Part shown: positions 7,784 through 14,058 of the stretch, piece after piece
How positions within the stretch are numbered: the stretch's first letter is position 1
How the letters are laid out: every line of letters starts with the position of its first letter
Source of the DNA: an uncultured Eubacteriales bacterium
GTDB lineage: Bacteria; Bacillota; Clostridia; Oscillospirales; Oscillospiraceae
Reading direction: 5' to 3'
Assembly (NCBI GenBank): GCA_905201305.1
Contig: CAJKNS010000028.1
Span: 1-14,420 of the forward strand
DNA: 14,420 bases
Made by a program: the position numbers and the translations under genes
The notes under the pieces: generated by a model
Told to the model about the DNA's origin: nothing
Seen by the model: only the letters and a program-made list of their open reading frames with translations
Database searches by the model: none

Positions 7784-8818
7784 TTATTCCGCACCGATCA
7801 GCGTAATATAGCGCTCCGGAGGAACTCCGTAGCGGATACACTCGATGATGCTGATGATATTGCGCAGCTCGATTTCCTTCAGTCCCAGATAGGCAACGGG
7901 GGTATAGACTGTAGGCTGTGCCGCCCGAAGCTGCCGTAGGTTGAACCGATACTGCATGGTATAGAGATAAGCCTCCAGTCCCGTGGGCTGGATGGAACGG
8001 AACAGCGCGCCATAGGGACCGCTGCGCACCAGCTCCAGTGCTGCGTCATAGTCCTCGGCACTCAGGAGCTGCTGAATGTAGCCCTGACTCAGCTTGGAGG
8101 AGCAGGGGAGTGGGAAGCTGTAAAGCTGGACGTCCTCCTGGGAAAAATGCTGCCGCAAGCGGAGAAACAGCACCAGATTCAGAAGATCTGTCTCCTCATC
8201 CAGCGATTTTTTGATGAGCTTTTTGGTGTCGCCCGCATAATTGTGTGCCAGAACACGATAAAGGTGCGCATAATATGTCACCAGAAGGATGTTGTCAACA
8301 AATGCCATGGATGGCTCCCGTCCGTCGGCGGAAACGCTTCGGCTCAGGGCAGAGGCGTAGATGGTGTCTCTGGCAGCGTCCGCAATTCTCCGAAAATCCC
8401 CGGCTTGCCGCAGCTCAGTCAGATGGAGCTTGCTTTTTGCCGCCAGCATGGGAGCCCAGGTTTCCTCCGGCTCCAGCATATGCTGGGAGGACAGCCGCCG
8501 CATGGCGGTGAGAATTGCCTCCTTCTCAGCCCGATAGATGGGAAACCGCAAAAACGCCTGATCCTCTCCGGTGAGAAAGCGAAAAATTCGGCGGTATTCG
8601 TTGCGATAGGTGCTGCGAAGAGCGGTTTCTAGCTGTTCCCGATGGATGCCGCTGACATTCATGCCCGAAAGCTCCCGCCGGTAGCCCGGATGGGACTGGA
8701 GAAAGGAAGCCGCTTCGGAAATGGACTGCCTGCTCATGAGCTGGCGGTAATCCTCCGGGGTCATCCGGCAGCCATACATGGCGCGTACCTTTGCCGCAAT
8801 CGCAGTGTAGGACGCCAT
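7784..8818 (-). CDS. atpC: V-type ATP synthase subunit C (AC39 family)
   Basis: 344-residue collar subunit that sits on the K ring and connects it to the D-F shaft. It is almost entirely helical with three repeats of the AC39/C fold. The N-terminus (YTAIAAKVRAMYGCRMTPEDYRQLM) and the C-terminal helix (PVAYLGLKEIELRNIISIIECIRYG) are the recognisable family signatures, the latter matching the usual LxxKExEIxNIRxIxxG region. The ATG follows the stop of the upstream G/H gene with no gap (TAAATG), with GGAG 9 bases upstream inside the preceding gene. In many V-ATPase operons C comes after E; here it is the second gene, before I. Length is normal. Confidence 0.92.
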   Translation of the reverse strand: MASYTAIAAKVRAMYGCRMTPEDYRQLMSRQSISEAASFLQSHPGYRRELSGMNVSGIHREQLETALRSTYRNEYRRIFRFLTGEDQAFLRFPIYRAEKEAILTAMRRLSSQHMLEPEETWAPMLAAKSKLHLTELRQAGDFRRIADAARDTIYASALSRSVSADGREPSMAFVDNILLVTYYAHLYRVLAHNYAGDTKKLIKKSLDEETDLLNLVLFLRLRQHFSQEDVQLYSFPLPCSSKLSQGYIQQLLSAEDYDAALELVRSGPYGALFRSIQPTGLEAYLYTMQYRFNLRQLRAAQPTVYTPVAYLGLKEIELRNIISIIECIRYGVPPERYITLIGAE

Positions 8819-9145
8819 TTAACCAGTCTCCTTTCCAACGATCCGCGCCACAATGGTGTCCACCCATTCCTCCTTCTTGGCGGCATAGAGCGAATCCACC
8901 TGATGGAGCTTTTCCTGCAGCCGTTGGTCCAGAAGCTGGAGCTGACGGCTGCATGCGACTTGCTCCGACGCCTGAAGCGCCGCTAGCTCCTGCTGTGCCG
9001 CCGCTTCATATTCCTGGGTCATTGCCTGAATCTTGGATGCAATGTCCTCCTCCAGAGTTTCCTGGGCATGCTTTGCATCCTGGGCAATCGCCTGCGCTTG
9101 CCGGTCGGTTGCCAGCACCTTTTGGAACAATTCTGCTTGATTCAA
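8819..9145 (-). CDS. V-type ATP synthase subunit G/H (peripheral stalk), TTG start
   Basis: 108-residue, almost entirely helical protein (QAMTQEYEAAAQQELAALQ is typical) with high Glu, Gln and Ala content. It matches the G/H stator subunit that pairs with E in the peripheral stalks; size and first position in the operon agree. The C-terminus has the frequent ending DTIVARIVG. Start choice: the frame is open to an ATG at 9265, but that ATG lies inside the -10 box of the operon promoter, and the extra 40 residues (PPPAASQGNPEHVLCG) are unlike a coiled coil. The TTG at 9145 has AAGGGGGGG 8 bases upstream and gives the expected length. The start is inferred; the family is assigned by composition and context because this subunit is weakly conserved. 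Confidence 0.85.
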   Translation of the reverse strand: MNQAELFQKVLATDRQAQAIAQDAKHAQETLEEDIASKIQAMTQEYEAAAQQELAALQASEQVACSRQLQLLDQRLQEKLHQVDSLYAAKKEEWVDTIVARIVGKETG

Positions 9146-9153
9146 AGAGAATT

Positions 9154-9162
9154 CCCCCCCTT
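9154..9162 (-). promoter_or_regulatory. Ribosome binding site deciding the TTG start of subunit G/H
   Basis: On the minus strand AAGGGGGGG (9162-9154) lies 8 bases before TTG 9145-9143. No ATG in the same frame lies between the promoter and this point. A CCCCC stretch at 9223-9219 in the leader could pair with it. Confidence 0.65.
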
Positions 9163-9230
9163 GGTAGTCAAAATCCCCACACAGAACATGCTCAGGATTG
9201 CCTTGGGATGCTGCTGGTGGGGGAGTGTGT

Positions 9231-9263
9231 GATTTGATTGAGGGATGATCCCTCTTGAAAATC
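9231..9263. promoter_or_regulatory. 33-bp dyad at the V-ATPase transcription start (operator candidate)
   Basis: Perfect inner arms GAGGGAT and ATCCCTC flank a single central G at 9247. After four unpaired positions on each side, outer arms GATTT (9231-9235) and AAATC (9259-9263) are also symmetric. The element begins right next to the -10 box (9264-9269) and covers the expected start site, a classic repressor position. The inner arms would also form a small hairpin at the RNA 5' end. Confidence 0.5.
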
Positions 9264-9291
9264 ATTATAGTATCAAAATTTTAAATTGCAA
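9264..9291 (-). promoter_or_regulatory. Sigma-A promoter of the V-ATPase operon
   Basis: On the minus strand TTGCAA (9291-9286), a 16-base AT-rich spacer, and a perfect TATAAT (9269-9264). Transcription should start near 9257, giving a leader of about 110 bases before the TTG of subunit G/H. No other strong promoter is seen ahead of the operon. Confidence 0.8.
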
Positions 9292-9335
9292 GTATCTTCC
9301 GGCAATTTGTTTCCATACCGCAAAAAATCGCACCT

Positions 9336-9350
9336 GATTTGCAGAAAATC
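9336..9350. promoter_or_regulatory. 15-bp dyad GATTT-N5-AAATC (candidate regulator site)
   Basis: GATTTGCAGAAAATC is a dyad with 5-bp arms and a 5-base centre. It lies about 45 bp upstream of the ATPase -35 box, and its arms match the dyads at 9231-9263 and 9403-9418. The length resembles the 15-bp sites bound by Lrp-family dimers; binding is inferred only. Confidence 0.35.
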
Positions 9351-9402
9351 CTTCAAATCATGTTCCAATGCAAGAAGAATCTCTTTCACTTTCGTGGAAA
9401 AT

Positions 9403-9418
9403 TGATTTGTAAAAATCA
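9403..9418. promoter_or_regulatory. 16-bp dyad TGATTT-N4-AAATCA (candidate Lrp operator)
   Basis: TGATTTGTAAAAATCA has perfect 6-bp arms. It lies directly upstream of the -35 region of the Lrp gene's promoter, a place suited to autoregulation, and shares its arm sequence with the two dyads nearer the ATPase promoter. Confidence 0.4.
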
Positions 9419-9419
9419 C

Positions 9420-9448
9420 TTCCCTTCTAAGAAATTGTCATGTATAAT
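9420..9448 (+). promoter_or_regulatory. Putative promoter of the Lrp-aminotransferase genes
   Basis: Perfect TATAAT at 9443-9448. The -35 position at 17 bases (TTCCCT, 9420-9425) is poor, which would fit a promoter that needs an activator or is weak. The leader before the ATG would be about 75 bases. Confidence 0.5.
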
Positions 9449-9530
9449 ATGCATCAAATACAGCCGATATTTGGAATCGACTGTCAATTTGCAATCTACG
9501 CTTCGATTGAAGCTGAATGGAGGATTTTAT

Positions 9531-10022
9531 ATGGACCCGCGTTCCAAAAAGCTGCTGACGCTGCTGGAAGACGACTGCACGCTGACCCATGCCCAGCTGG
9601 CTGCCATGTGCGACACCACCGTCGAGGATATCGATATGCGCATCAAGAGTCTCACCGAAGAAGGGGTCATTCTGGGCTATAAAGCCATGGTCAACTGGGA
9701 AAAGACCTCGGTGGAAGCGGTAGAAGCCCTGATCGAGGTAAAGATCACCCCCCAGCGGGATAAGGGCTTTGACCGGATTGCCCAGCGCATTTATCAGTAT
9801 GAGGAAGTAGAAAGCTGCTACCTGATGTCCGGCGGCTATGATCTCACAGTCATTCTCACCGGACGGACGCTCCGTGAGGTGGCGCTGTTTGTCTCCCAGA
9901 AGCTCTCCACCATCGAGGGCGTTACCAGCACCGCCACCCACTTTATTCTCAAGAAATACAAGCAGAGCAATGTTGTGTTCATCCCCAAGGAGGAGCAGAA
10001 AGAAAGGCTGATTTTTGTATGA
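9531..10022 (+). CDS. Lrp/AsnC family transcriptional regulator
   Basis: 163-residue DNA-binding regulator. Residues about 1-60 form the winged helix-turn-helix (KKLLTLLEDDCTLTHAQLA, then DIDMRIKSLTEEGVILGYKA, the typical recognition-helix and wing pattern). Residues about 75-145 form the RAM/AsnC effector and oligomer domain, with VESCYLMSGGYDLTVILTG matching the usual V...C..tG.yDl core. Such proteins bind DNA as octamers or dimers and sense amino acids; the ligand here is unknown. The ATG at 9531 is chosen because GGAGG lies 7 bases upstream and it begins the HTH domain; the open frame back to 9339 is not protein-like. Its stop overlaps the aminotransferase start (ATGA), so the two are co-translated. 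It probably regulates its own operon. Confidence 0.93.
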   Translation: MDPRSKKLLTLLEDDCTLTHAQLAAMCDTTVEDIDMRIKSLTEEGVILGYKAMVNWEKTSVEAVEALIEVKITPQRDKGFDRIAQRIYQYEEVESCYLMSGGYDLTVILTGRTLREVALFVSQKLSTIEGVTSTATHFILKKYKQSNVVFIPKEEQKERLIFV

Positions 10023-11194
10023 TCGACTACAATTCTGTGATCTCCCAGCGGGTACAGAACATCAAGCCCTCTGGCATCCGGAAGTTCTTCGACATTCTGG
10101 AGAACATGACCGACGCCATTTCTCTTGGTGTTGGCGAGCCGGATTTCCCCACTCCCTGGCATATTCGTGATGCCGGCATTTATTCCCTGGAACAGGGCTT
10201 TACCAAGTACACCTCCAATGCCGGTATGACCGATGTGCGGCGGGAAATCTCGAACTATTTAAGTCGCCGGTTTGATCTGCACTATGATTACAACAACCAG
10301 ATTCTTGTCACCGTAGGCGGCAGTGAGGGCATTGACTGTGCCATTCGCTGCCTGGTGAATCCCGGAGACGAGGTGCTGATTCCGGAGCCCAGCTTTGTGT
10401 GCTACGGTCCCATGGTTTCGCTGGCATCCGGCGTTCCGGTACCCGTTCAGCTGACAGCGGACAATGAATTCCGTCTGAGTCCGGAGCAGCTGCTCTCTGC
10501 GGTGACGGATAAAACAAAGATTCTGGTGCTGCCCTATCCCTCCAATCCCACCGGCGGCATTATGGAGCTGGAGGACCTGCAAAAGCTGGTGCCGATTCTC
10601 AAGGAAAAGGGCATTATGGTGCTGTCCGACGAGATCTATGCGGAGCTTACATATGGGCAAAAGCACGTTTCCATGGCAAACATTCCGGAGATGTATGACC
10701 AGACCATCGTAGTAAACGGCATGAGCAAGTGCTATTCCATGACCGGCTGGCGCTTGGGCTATGTCTGCGGTCCCAAGGAGATCATTGCCCAGATGACCAA
10801 AATCCATCAGTACGCCATCATGTCCGCTCCCACTACCAGCCAGTATGCGGCAGTGGAAGCCCTTCGGAACGGCGACGAGGATATTGAAGCGATGAAGGAG
10901 GAATATGACGGTCGCCGCCGGTTCCTGGTACAGGGGCTCCGGGATTTGGGGCTTGACTGCTTTGAACCCAAGGGTGCATTCTATGTGTTCCCCTGCATCC
11001 GCTCCACCGGACTTTCCTCCGAGGAATTCTGTGAGCAGCTATTGGTGCAGCAGAAGGTTGCCTGCATTGCCGGAAACGCCTTTGGAGAAAGCGGCGAGGG
11101 CTTTGTGAGAATGTGCTATGCTGCCAGCATGCACGACCTGCAGGAGGCACTTCATCGCATCGGTCTTTTCCTTGACACACTAAGGCAAAAATGA
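10019..11194 (+). CDS. Class I/II PLP-dependent aminotransferase
   Basis: 391-residue fold-type I aminotransferase, likely acting on an amino acid with 2-oxoglutarate; the substrate cannot be read from the sequence. PLP-binding residues are visible: Asn176 in YPSNPTGG, Asp204 and Tyr207 in LSDEIYAELTYG, and the Schiff-base Lys237 in NGMSKCYSMTGWRLGY, with Arg245 contacting the phosphate. Arg364 (GFVRMCYA) should bind the substrate carboxylate. The N-terminal LGVGEPDFPTPWHI and FTKYTSNAGM are typical of the aspartate aminotransferase/PatA-like group. It overlaps the Lrp regulator by four bases (ATGA), and the pair forms a common clostridial arrangement in which the regulator probably controls the enzyme. 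A strong terminator follows nine bases after the stop. Intact, normal length. Confidence 0.93.
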   Translation: MIDYNSVISQRVQNIKPSGIRKFFDILENMTDAISLGVGEPDFPTPWHIRDAGIYSLEQGFTKYTSNAGMTDVRREISNYLSRRFDLHYDYNNQILVTVGGSEGIDCAIRCLVNPGDEVLIPEPSFVCYGPMVSLASGVPVPVQLTADNEFRLSPEQLLSAVTDKTKILVLPYPSNPTGGIMELEDLQKLVPILKEKGIMVLSDEIYAELTYGQKHVSMANIPEMYDQTIVVNGMSKCYSMTGWRLGYVCGPKEIIAQMTKIHQYAIMSAPTTSQYAAVEALRNGDEDIEAMKEEYDGRRRFLVQGLRDLGLDCFEPKGAFYVFPCIRSTGLSSEEFCEQLLVQQKVACIAGNAFGESGEGFVRMCYAASMHDLQEALHRIGLFLDTLRQK

Positions 11195-11203
11195 TACTCT
11201 AAT
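11172..11203 (+). promoter_or_regulatory. Possible promoter for DUF1015-ispE, overlapping the end of the aminotransferase gene
   Basis: A perfect TTGACA at 11172-11177 is followed by two imperfect -10 choices: GATACT (11193-11198, spacer 15) and TCTAAT (11198-11203, spacer 20). Neither spacer is ideal. Transcription would begin at or inside the left arm of the terminator hairpin. No better promoter is seen before the DUF1015 gene. Confidence 0.3.
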
Positions 11204-11239
11204 AGGTGCATGGGAGAACCTCCCATGCACCTACTTTTT
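11203..11239 (+). terminator. Rho-independent terminator after the aminotransferase gene
   Basis: Perfect 13-bp stem TAGGTGCATGGGA/TCCCATGCACCTA (11203-11215 with 11221-11233), loop GAACC, then CTTTTT. It is the strongest terminator in the window and separates the Lrp-aminotransferase genes from DUF1015-ispE. Confidence 0.9.
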
Positions 11240-11278
11240 CATAGATTCGCGGTCTGCCGCGTAAAGGAGCGAACGAAC

Positions 11279-12508
11279 ATGCATAACTGCTTTGAAGCTG
11301 CCGATATTTTAATTCCCCAGCATTGCGCCATGACAAAATGGGCTTGCGTTGCCTGCGATCAGTATTCCTCTCAGCCGGAATATTGGGAGCGCGTCCGGGA
11401 TTTCGTCGGAGACGCGCCCTCTACCTATCACATGATTTTTCCCGAAGCTCTGCTGCGTCAGGGGACTGGAAAGGAACGCATTGAAGCCGGTCACCGGCAT
11501 ATGAAGGAATATCTGGAGCAGGGACTGTTCCGCACCTATCGCCGGAGCTTTGTTTACATTGAGCGCACGCTGCCCTCCGGTGTGGTCCGCCGGGGGCTCA
11601 TGGGTCAGGTGGATTTGGAGGCATACGATTTCCATCCCGGGGTCAATGCGCCAATTCGTGCCACGGAAGGCACCGTGCAGGAGCGGATTCCCCCTAGAAT
11701 GGAGCTGCTTCGCGGTGCGGCATTGGAGTTCCCCCATGTACTGCTGCTCTGCGACGACAAACAGGACGCCATTCTCACTACCGCCAAAAAGGCAGCAGGG
11801 GAGAAGCTCTATGACTTCGACCTGATGGAAAACGGCGGACGAATCCGCGGCTATCTCATTGCCGGTATGGGCGTCAGTGTGGTCAACAGCGCCATTTCCC
11901 ACTACATCTCCGCTGCCGAAGCCAGCCAGACCCCGGGCAACACCATGAGCTTTGCCATTGGCGACGGCAACCATTCTCTGGCTGCTGCCAAGTCCTGCTG
12001 GGAGGAGCTGAAGCCCACCCTGACAGAGGAGGAGCAAATCAACCATCCTGCCCGCTATGCGCTGGTGGAGCTGGAAAATGTCCACGACGCAGCCATTACC
12101 TTTGAGCCCATTCATCGGGTGGTCAAGGGCGAACATCTGGACGAATTGATGAATACCCTCCGTGCAAAGTCGGTGCCCAATGGCTATCCCATCACCATGA
12201 TGACAGAGCAGGGGGAGGAAACCATCCATCTGTCCCGGGAGGAAAGTCCTCTGGCGCTGGCAATTCTTCAGCCGATTCTGGACGAATTCGCCGCAAAAAC
12301 CGGCGCATCCATGGACTATATTCATGGCGAAGACGTTACCCGGCAGCTCAGCAAGGCACCGAATACCCTGGGGTTGATTCTGCCCGGCATGGAAAAGGAA
12401 TCCCTGTTTCCGGGGGTACTTCAGGGCGGCGTGCTGCCCAGAAAAACCTTCTCTATGGGGCAGGCAAATGAAAAACGATATTATCTGGAAGGGAAGCTGC
12501 GGGCATGA
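11279..12508 (+). CDS. DUF1015 family protein
   Basis: 409-residue protein of the DUF1015 family, widespread but of unknown biochemical function, probably cytoplasmic (no signal or membrane segment). Family landmarks: the N-terminal ADILIPQHCAMTKWACVACD, RATEGTVQERIPPR (128-140), EFPHVLLLCDD (150-160), the most conserved block GDGNHSLAAAK (228-238; other DUF1015 proteins have DGHHR here), and FEPIHRVV (275-282). The DGNHS/DGHHR block and the HR pair look like active-site residues, but that is inference. The ATG at 11279 is chosen over the in-frame one at 11210 (which lies inside the terminator) because AAAGGAG lies 9 bases upstream. Its stop overlaps the ispE start (ATGA), so the two proteins are made together. 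Confidence 0.92.
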   Translation: MHNCFEAADILIPQHCAMTKWACVACDQYSSQPEYWERVRDFVGDAPSTYHMIFPEALLRQGTGKERIEAGHRHMKEYLEQGLFRTYRRSFVYIERTLPSGVVRRGLMGQVDLEAYDFHPGVNAPIRATEGTVQERIPPRMELLRGAALEFPHVLLLCDDKQDAILTTAKKAAGEKLYDFDLMENGGRIRGYLIAGMGVSVVNSAISHYISAAEASQTPGNTMSFAIGDGNHSLAAAKSCWEELKPTLTEEEQINHPARYALVELENVHDAAITFEPIHRVVKGEHLDELMNTLRAKSVPNGYPITMMTEQGEETIHLSREESPLALAILQPILDEFAAKTGASMDYIHGEDVTRQLSKAPNTLGLILPGMEKESLFPGVLQGGVLPRKTFSMGQANEKRYYLEGKLRA

Positions 12509-13362
12509 TTTCTCTATCGGCAGTGGCGCATGCAAAGCTGAATCTGACTCTGGATGTGCTGGGGGGCAGGGCTGACGGCTATCACAACCTGGAAATGGTC
12601 ATGCAGGAGATCTCCTTGGGAGATGCTCTGGAACTGGAAATCGGCACTGGGGAGCCCTGGCATATGGAATGCAGCACCGGCGAAATTCCCTGCGATGACA
12701 ACAATCTCTGCATCAAGGCAGCGCGGCTGTTCTTTGAAAAAACCGGCATTGACTGCGGCGGACTCACTGTCCGACTGACAAAATATACTCCCTCCTGTGC
12801 AGGCATGGGCGGCGGCAGTGCGGACGGTGCTGCGGTGCTGCGGCTGCTGTGGGAGCATTATGACTTTCCCATCTCCCGGGAAGCGCTGTTTGAGCTGGCA
12901 GAGCAAACCGGCTCCGATGTGCCCTTTACCTTATTGGGCGGCACTGCCCTTGCGAGGGAAAAGGGACAGGTACTCACCGTGCTGCCCAAGCTGCCCATGT
13001 GCCATCTGGTGATTTGCAAGCCCGATTTTCCCATTTCCACCCCCGCGCTGTTCCGCGCCATTGACGATGCGGAAATCGTTGCCCGTCCGGATACCAAGGG
13101 CATGATCGCGGCGCTGGAGCAGGGGGACCTTGCAGGCATTGCCCACCGGCTTTCCAATGTATTTACTCCGGTGGTGGCAAAGGAACACCCGGAAATCGGC
13201 GAAATTCGGGACGTTATGCTGTCCTCCGGCGCACTGGGCGCGGAAATGACTGGCTCCGGTCCCACAGTGTTCGGAATCTTTCAGGATCAGAAACAGGCTG
13301 CCCAGTGTCATACCCGGCTGAAAGCCCGGTATCGCGACACATTTCTGGCGCATCCTGTATAA
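12505..13362 (+). CDS. ispE: 4-(cytidine 5'-diphospho)-2-C-methyl-D-erythritol kinase (IspE)
   Basis: 285-residue GHMP kinase that phosphorylates CDP-methylerythritol in the MEP pathway to isoprenoid precursors. N-terminal HAKLNLTLDVLGGRADGYHNL is the substrate-binding signature, with Lys11 as the likely catalytic lysine. The glycine-rich ATP loop is at 97-108 (SCAGMGGGSADG, the usual form being GLGGGSSD). The GSDVPF block (137-142) carries the catalytic Asp138, and MTGSGPTVFGIF near the C-terminus is the third GHMP motif. The start overlaps the DUF1015 stop by four bases and has no independent strong ribosome site beyond GGAAGGGAAG about 12 bases upstream. A terminator-like hairpin follows immediately. 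Complete and intact; the enzyme implies that this organism uses the MEP route. Confidence 0.95.
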   Translation: MISLSAVAHAKLNLTLDVLGGRADGYHNLEMVMQEISLGDALELEIGTGEPWHMECSTGEIPCDDNNLCIKAARLFFEKTGIDCGGLTVRLTKYTPSCAGMGGGSADGAAVLRLLWEHYDFPISREALFELAEQTGSDVPFTLLGGTALAREKGQVLTVLPKLPMCHLVICKPDFPISTPALFRAIDDAEIVARPDTKGMIAALEQGDLAGIAHRLSNVFTPVVAKEHPEIGEIRDVMLSSGALGAEMTGSGPTVFGIFQDQKQAAQCHTRLKARYRDTFLAHPV

Positions 13363-13368
13363 AATCAG

Positions 13369-13419
13369 AAAACATCGTCTATGCTTTGGATATATTCCAA
13401 GGATGGACGGTGTTTTTTT
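13369..13419 (+). terminator. Terminator-like hairpin between ispE and spoIIR
   Basis: Outer arms AAAACATCGTCT (13369-13380) and GGACGGTGTTTT (13405-13416) pair over 12 positions with two G-U pairs. Inner arms CTTTGGA and TCCAAGG add seven more pairs around TATAT. A run of seven T (13413-13419) ends exactly at the spoIIR ATG. It begins seven bases after the ispE stop. It should end the DUF1015-ispE transcript, but it also covers the spoIIR translation start region. Confidence 0.7.
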
Positions 13420-14058
13420 ATGAAGAAATCAGTATGTATGGTGGAAATCGGGCTGCTGCTTTTGCTGGCGCTGGTATTTTCCGCTGCCACGGGATTGGAA
13501 CGGCAGCAGCAGCGCATTTCCGACAGCATGATCCGGCTCCACGTAGTGGCAAACTCTGACGATCCCATGGATCAGGACATAAAATTAAAGGTGCGGGATG
13601 CCGTGCTGGCAGAAGCTCAGACGCTGCTTCAAGATGCAGAGAACCGTGAGGACGCCATGATGCGGCTGAACAAAGAGCTTCCTGCTCTGGAAAAGACGGC
13701 AAATACCACGCTCCGGCAGTTGGGTGCTGCGGACAGCGCCGTTGTTACACTCAAGCGGGAGCTGTTCGGCACCCGGTATTATGACCAGTTTACGCTGCCC
13801 GGCGGCTATTATGAGGCGCTTCGGGTGACCATTGGCGAAGGGGACGGGAAGAACTGGTGGTGTGTGGTCTATCCCCAGCTGTGCATGTCGGCTGCCACGG
13901 AGTCGGATGCTGTACCTGCCATGGGGACCCTTTCCCAGTCTGACGCACAGCTGCTGGAGGAGGGGGAAATTCGCTTCCGGTTCCGCTGTCTGGAGCTGCT
14001 GGAAAATCTCCTGGGCTATTTTCGGGACAGGGGAGAAGGAATCCCCACTTCCGAATAA
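13420..14058 (+). CDS. spoIIR: Stage II sporulation protein R (SpoIIR)
   Basis: 212-residue secreted sporulation signal protein. In spore formers SpoIIR is made in the forespore under sigma-F, exported into the space between the two cells, and triggers SpoIIGA to process pro-sigma-E in the mother cell. The sequence has a signal peptide (KK, then GLLLLLALVFSAATG, residues about 9-25), then family motifs MIRLHVVANSDDPMDQDIKL and LPGGYYEALRVTIGEGDGKN followed by WWCVVYPQLC. The ATG at 13420 is chosen because it gives a proper signal peptide; it has only a weak ribosome site (GGACGG, 9 bases upstream). ATG 13438 is an alternative that would shorten the basic N-region. Presence of the gene points to a spore-forming ancestry. 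Complete. Confidence 0.93.
   Translation: MKKSVCMVEIGLLLLLALVFSAATGLERQQQRISDSMIRLHVVANSDDPMDQDIKLKVRDAVLAEAQTLLQDAENREDAMMRLNKELPALEKTANTTLRQLGAADSAVVTLKRELFGTRYYDQFTLPGGYYEALRVTIGEGDGKNWWCVVYPQLCMSAATESDAVPAMGTLSQSDAQLLEEGEIRFRFRCLELLENLLGYFRDRGEGIPTSE

Larger units (their letters stand above)
9146..9530. other. Divergent intergenic regulatory region between the V-ATPase operon and the Lrp-aminotransferase genes
   Basis: 385 bases without a gene. From left to right: ribosome site and leader of the ATPase operon (9146 to about 9257), the ATPase promoter (9264-9291), an AT-rich stretch without recognisable genes (9292-9402), and the rightward promoter and leader of the Lrp gene (9420-9530). 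Three dyads with GATTT/AAATC arms (centres near 9247, 9343 and 9411) are spread across it. Open frames here are short and lack ribosome sites. Confidence 0.8.

Noticed and set aside
9435..9463. Alternative promoter for the Lrp gene using TTGTCA as -35
   Set aside because: No acceptable -10 at 16-18 bases downstream; TATAAT at 9443 is a better anchor.
9339..9530. 64-residue N-terminal extension of the Lrp regulator
   Set aside because: It spans the promoter and AT-rich intergenic DNA, has Lys/Cys/Ile-rich non-domain sequence, and the GGAGG site clearly points to 9531.
11248..11261. Small hairpin CGCGG-TCTG-CCGCG just before the DUF1015 ribosome site
   Set aside because: Only five base pairs with no T-run; too short to call a regulatory element.
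11309..12535. 408-codon open frame on the minus strand opposite the DUF1015 gene
   Set aside because: It is in codon register with the sense gene, so it stays open simply because the sense gene avoids TTA, CTA and TCA codons. Its translation resembles no family I know, while the sense strand has clear family motifs.
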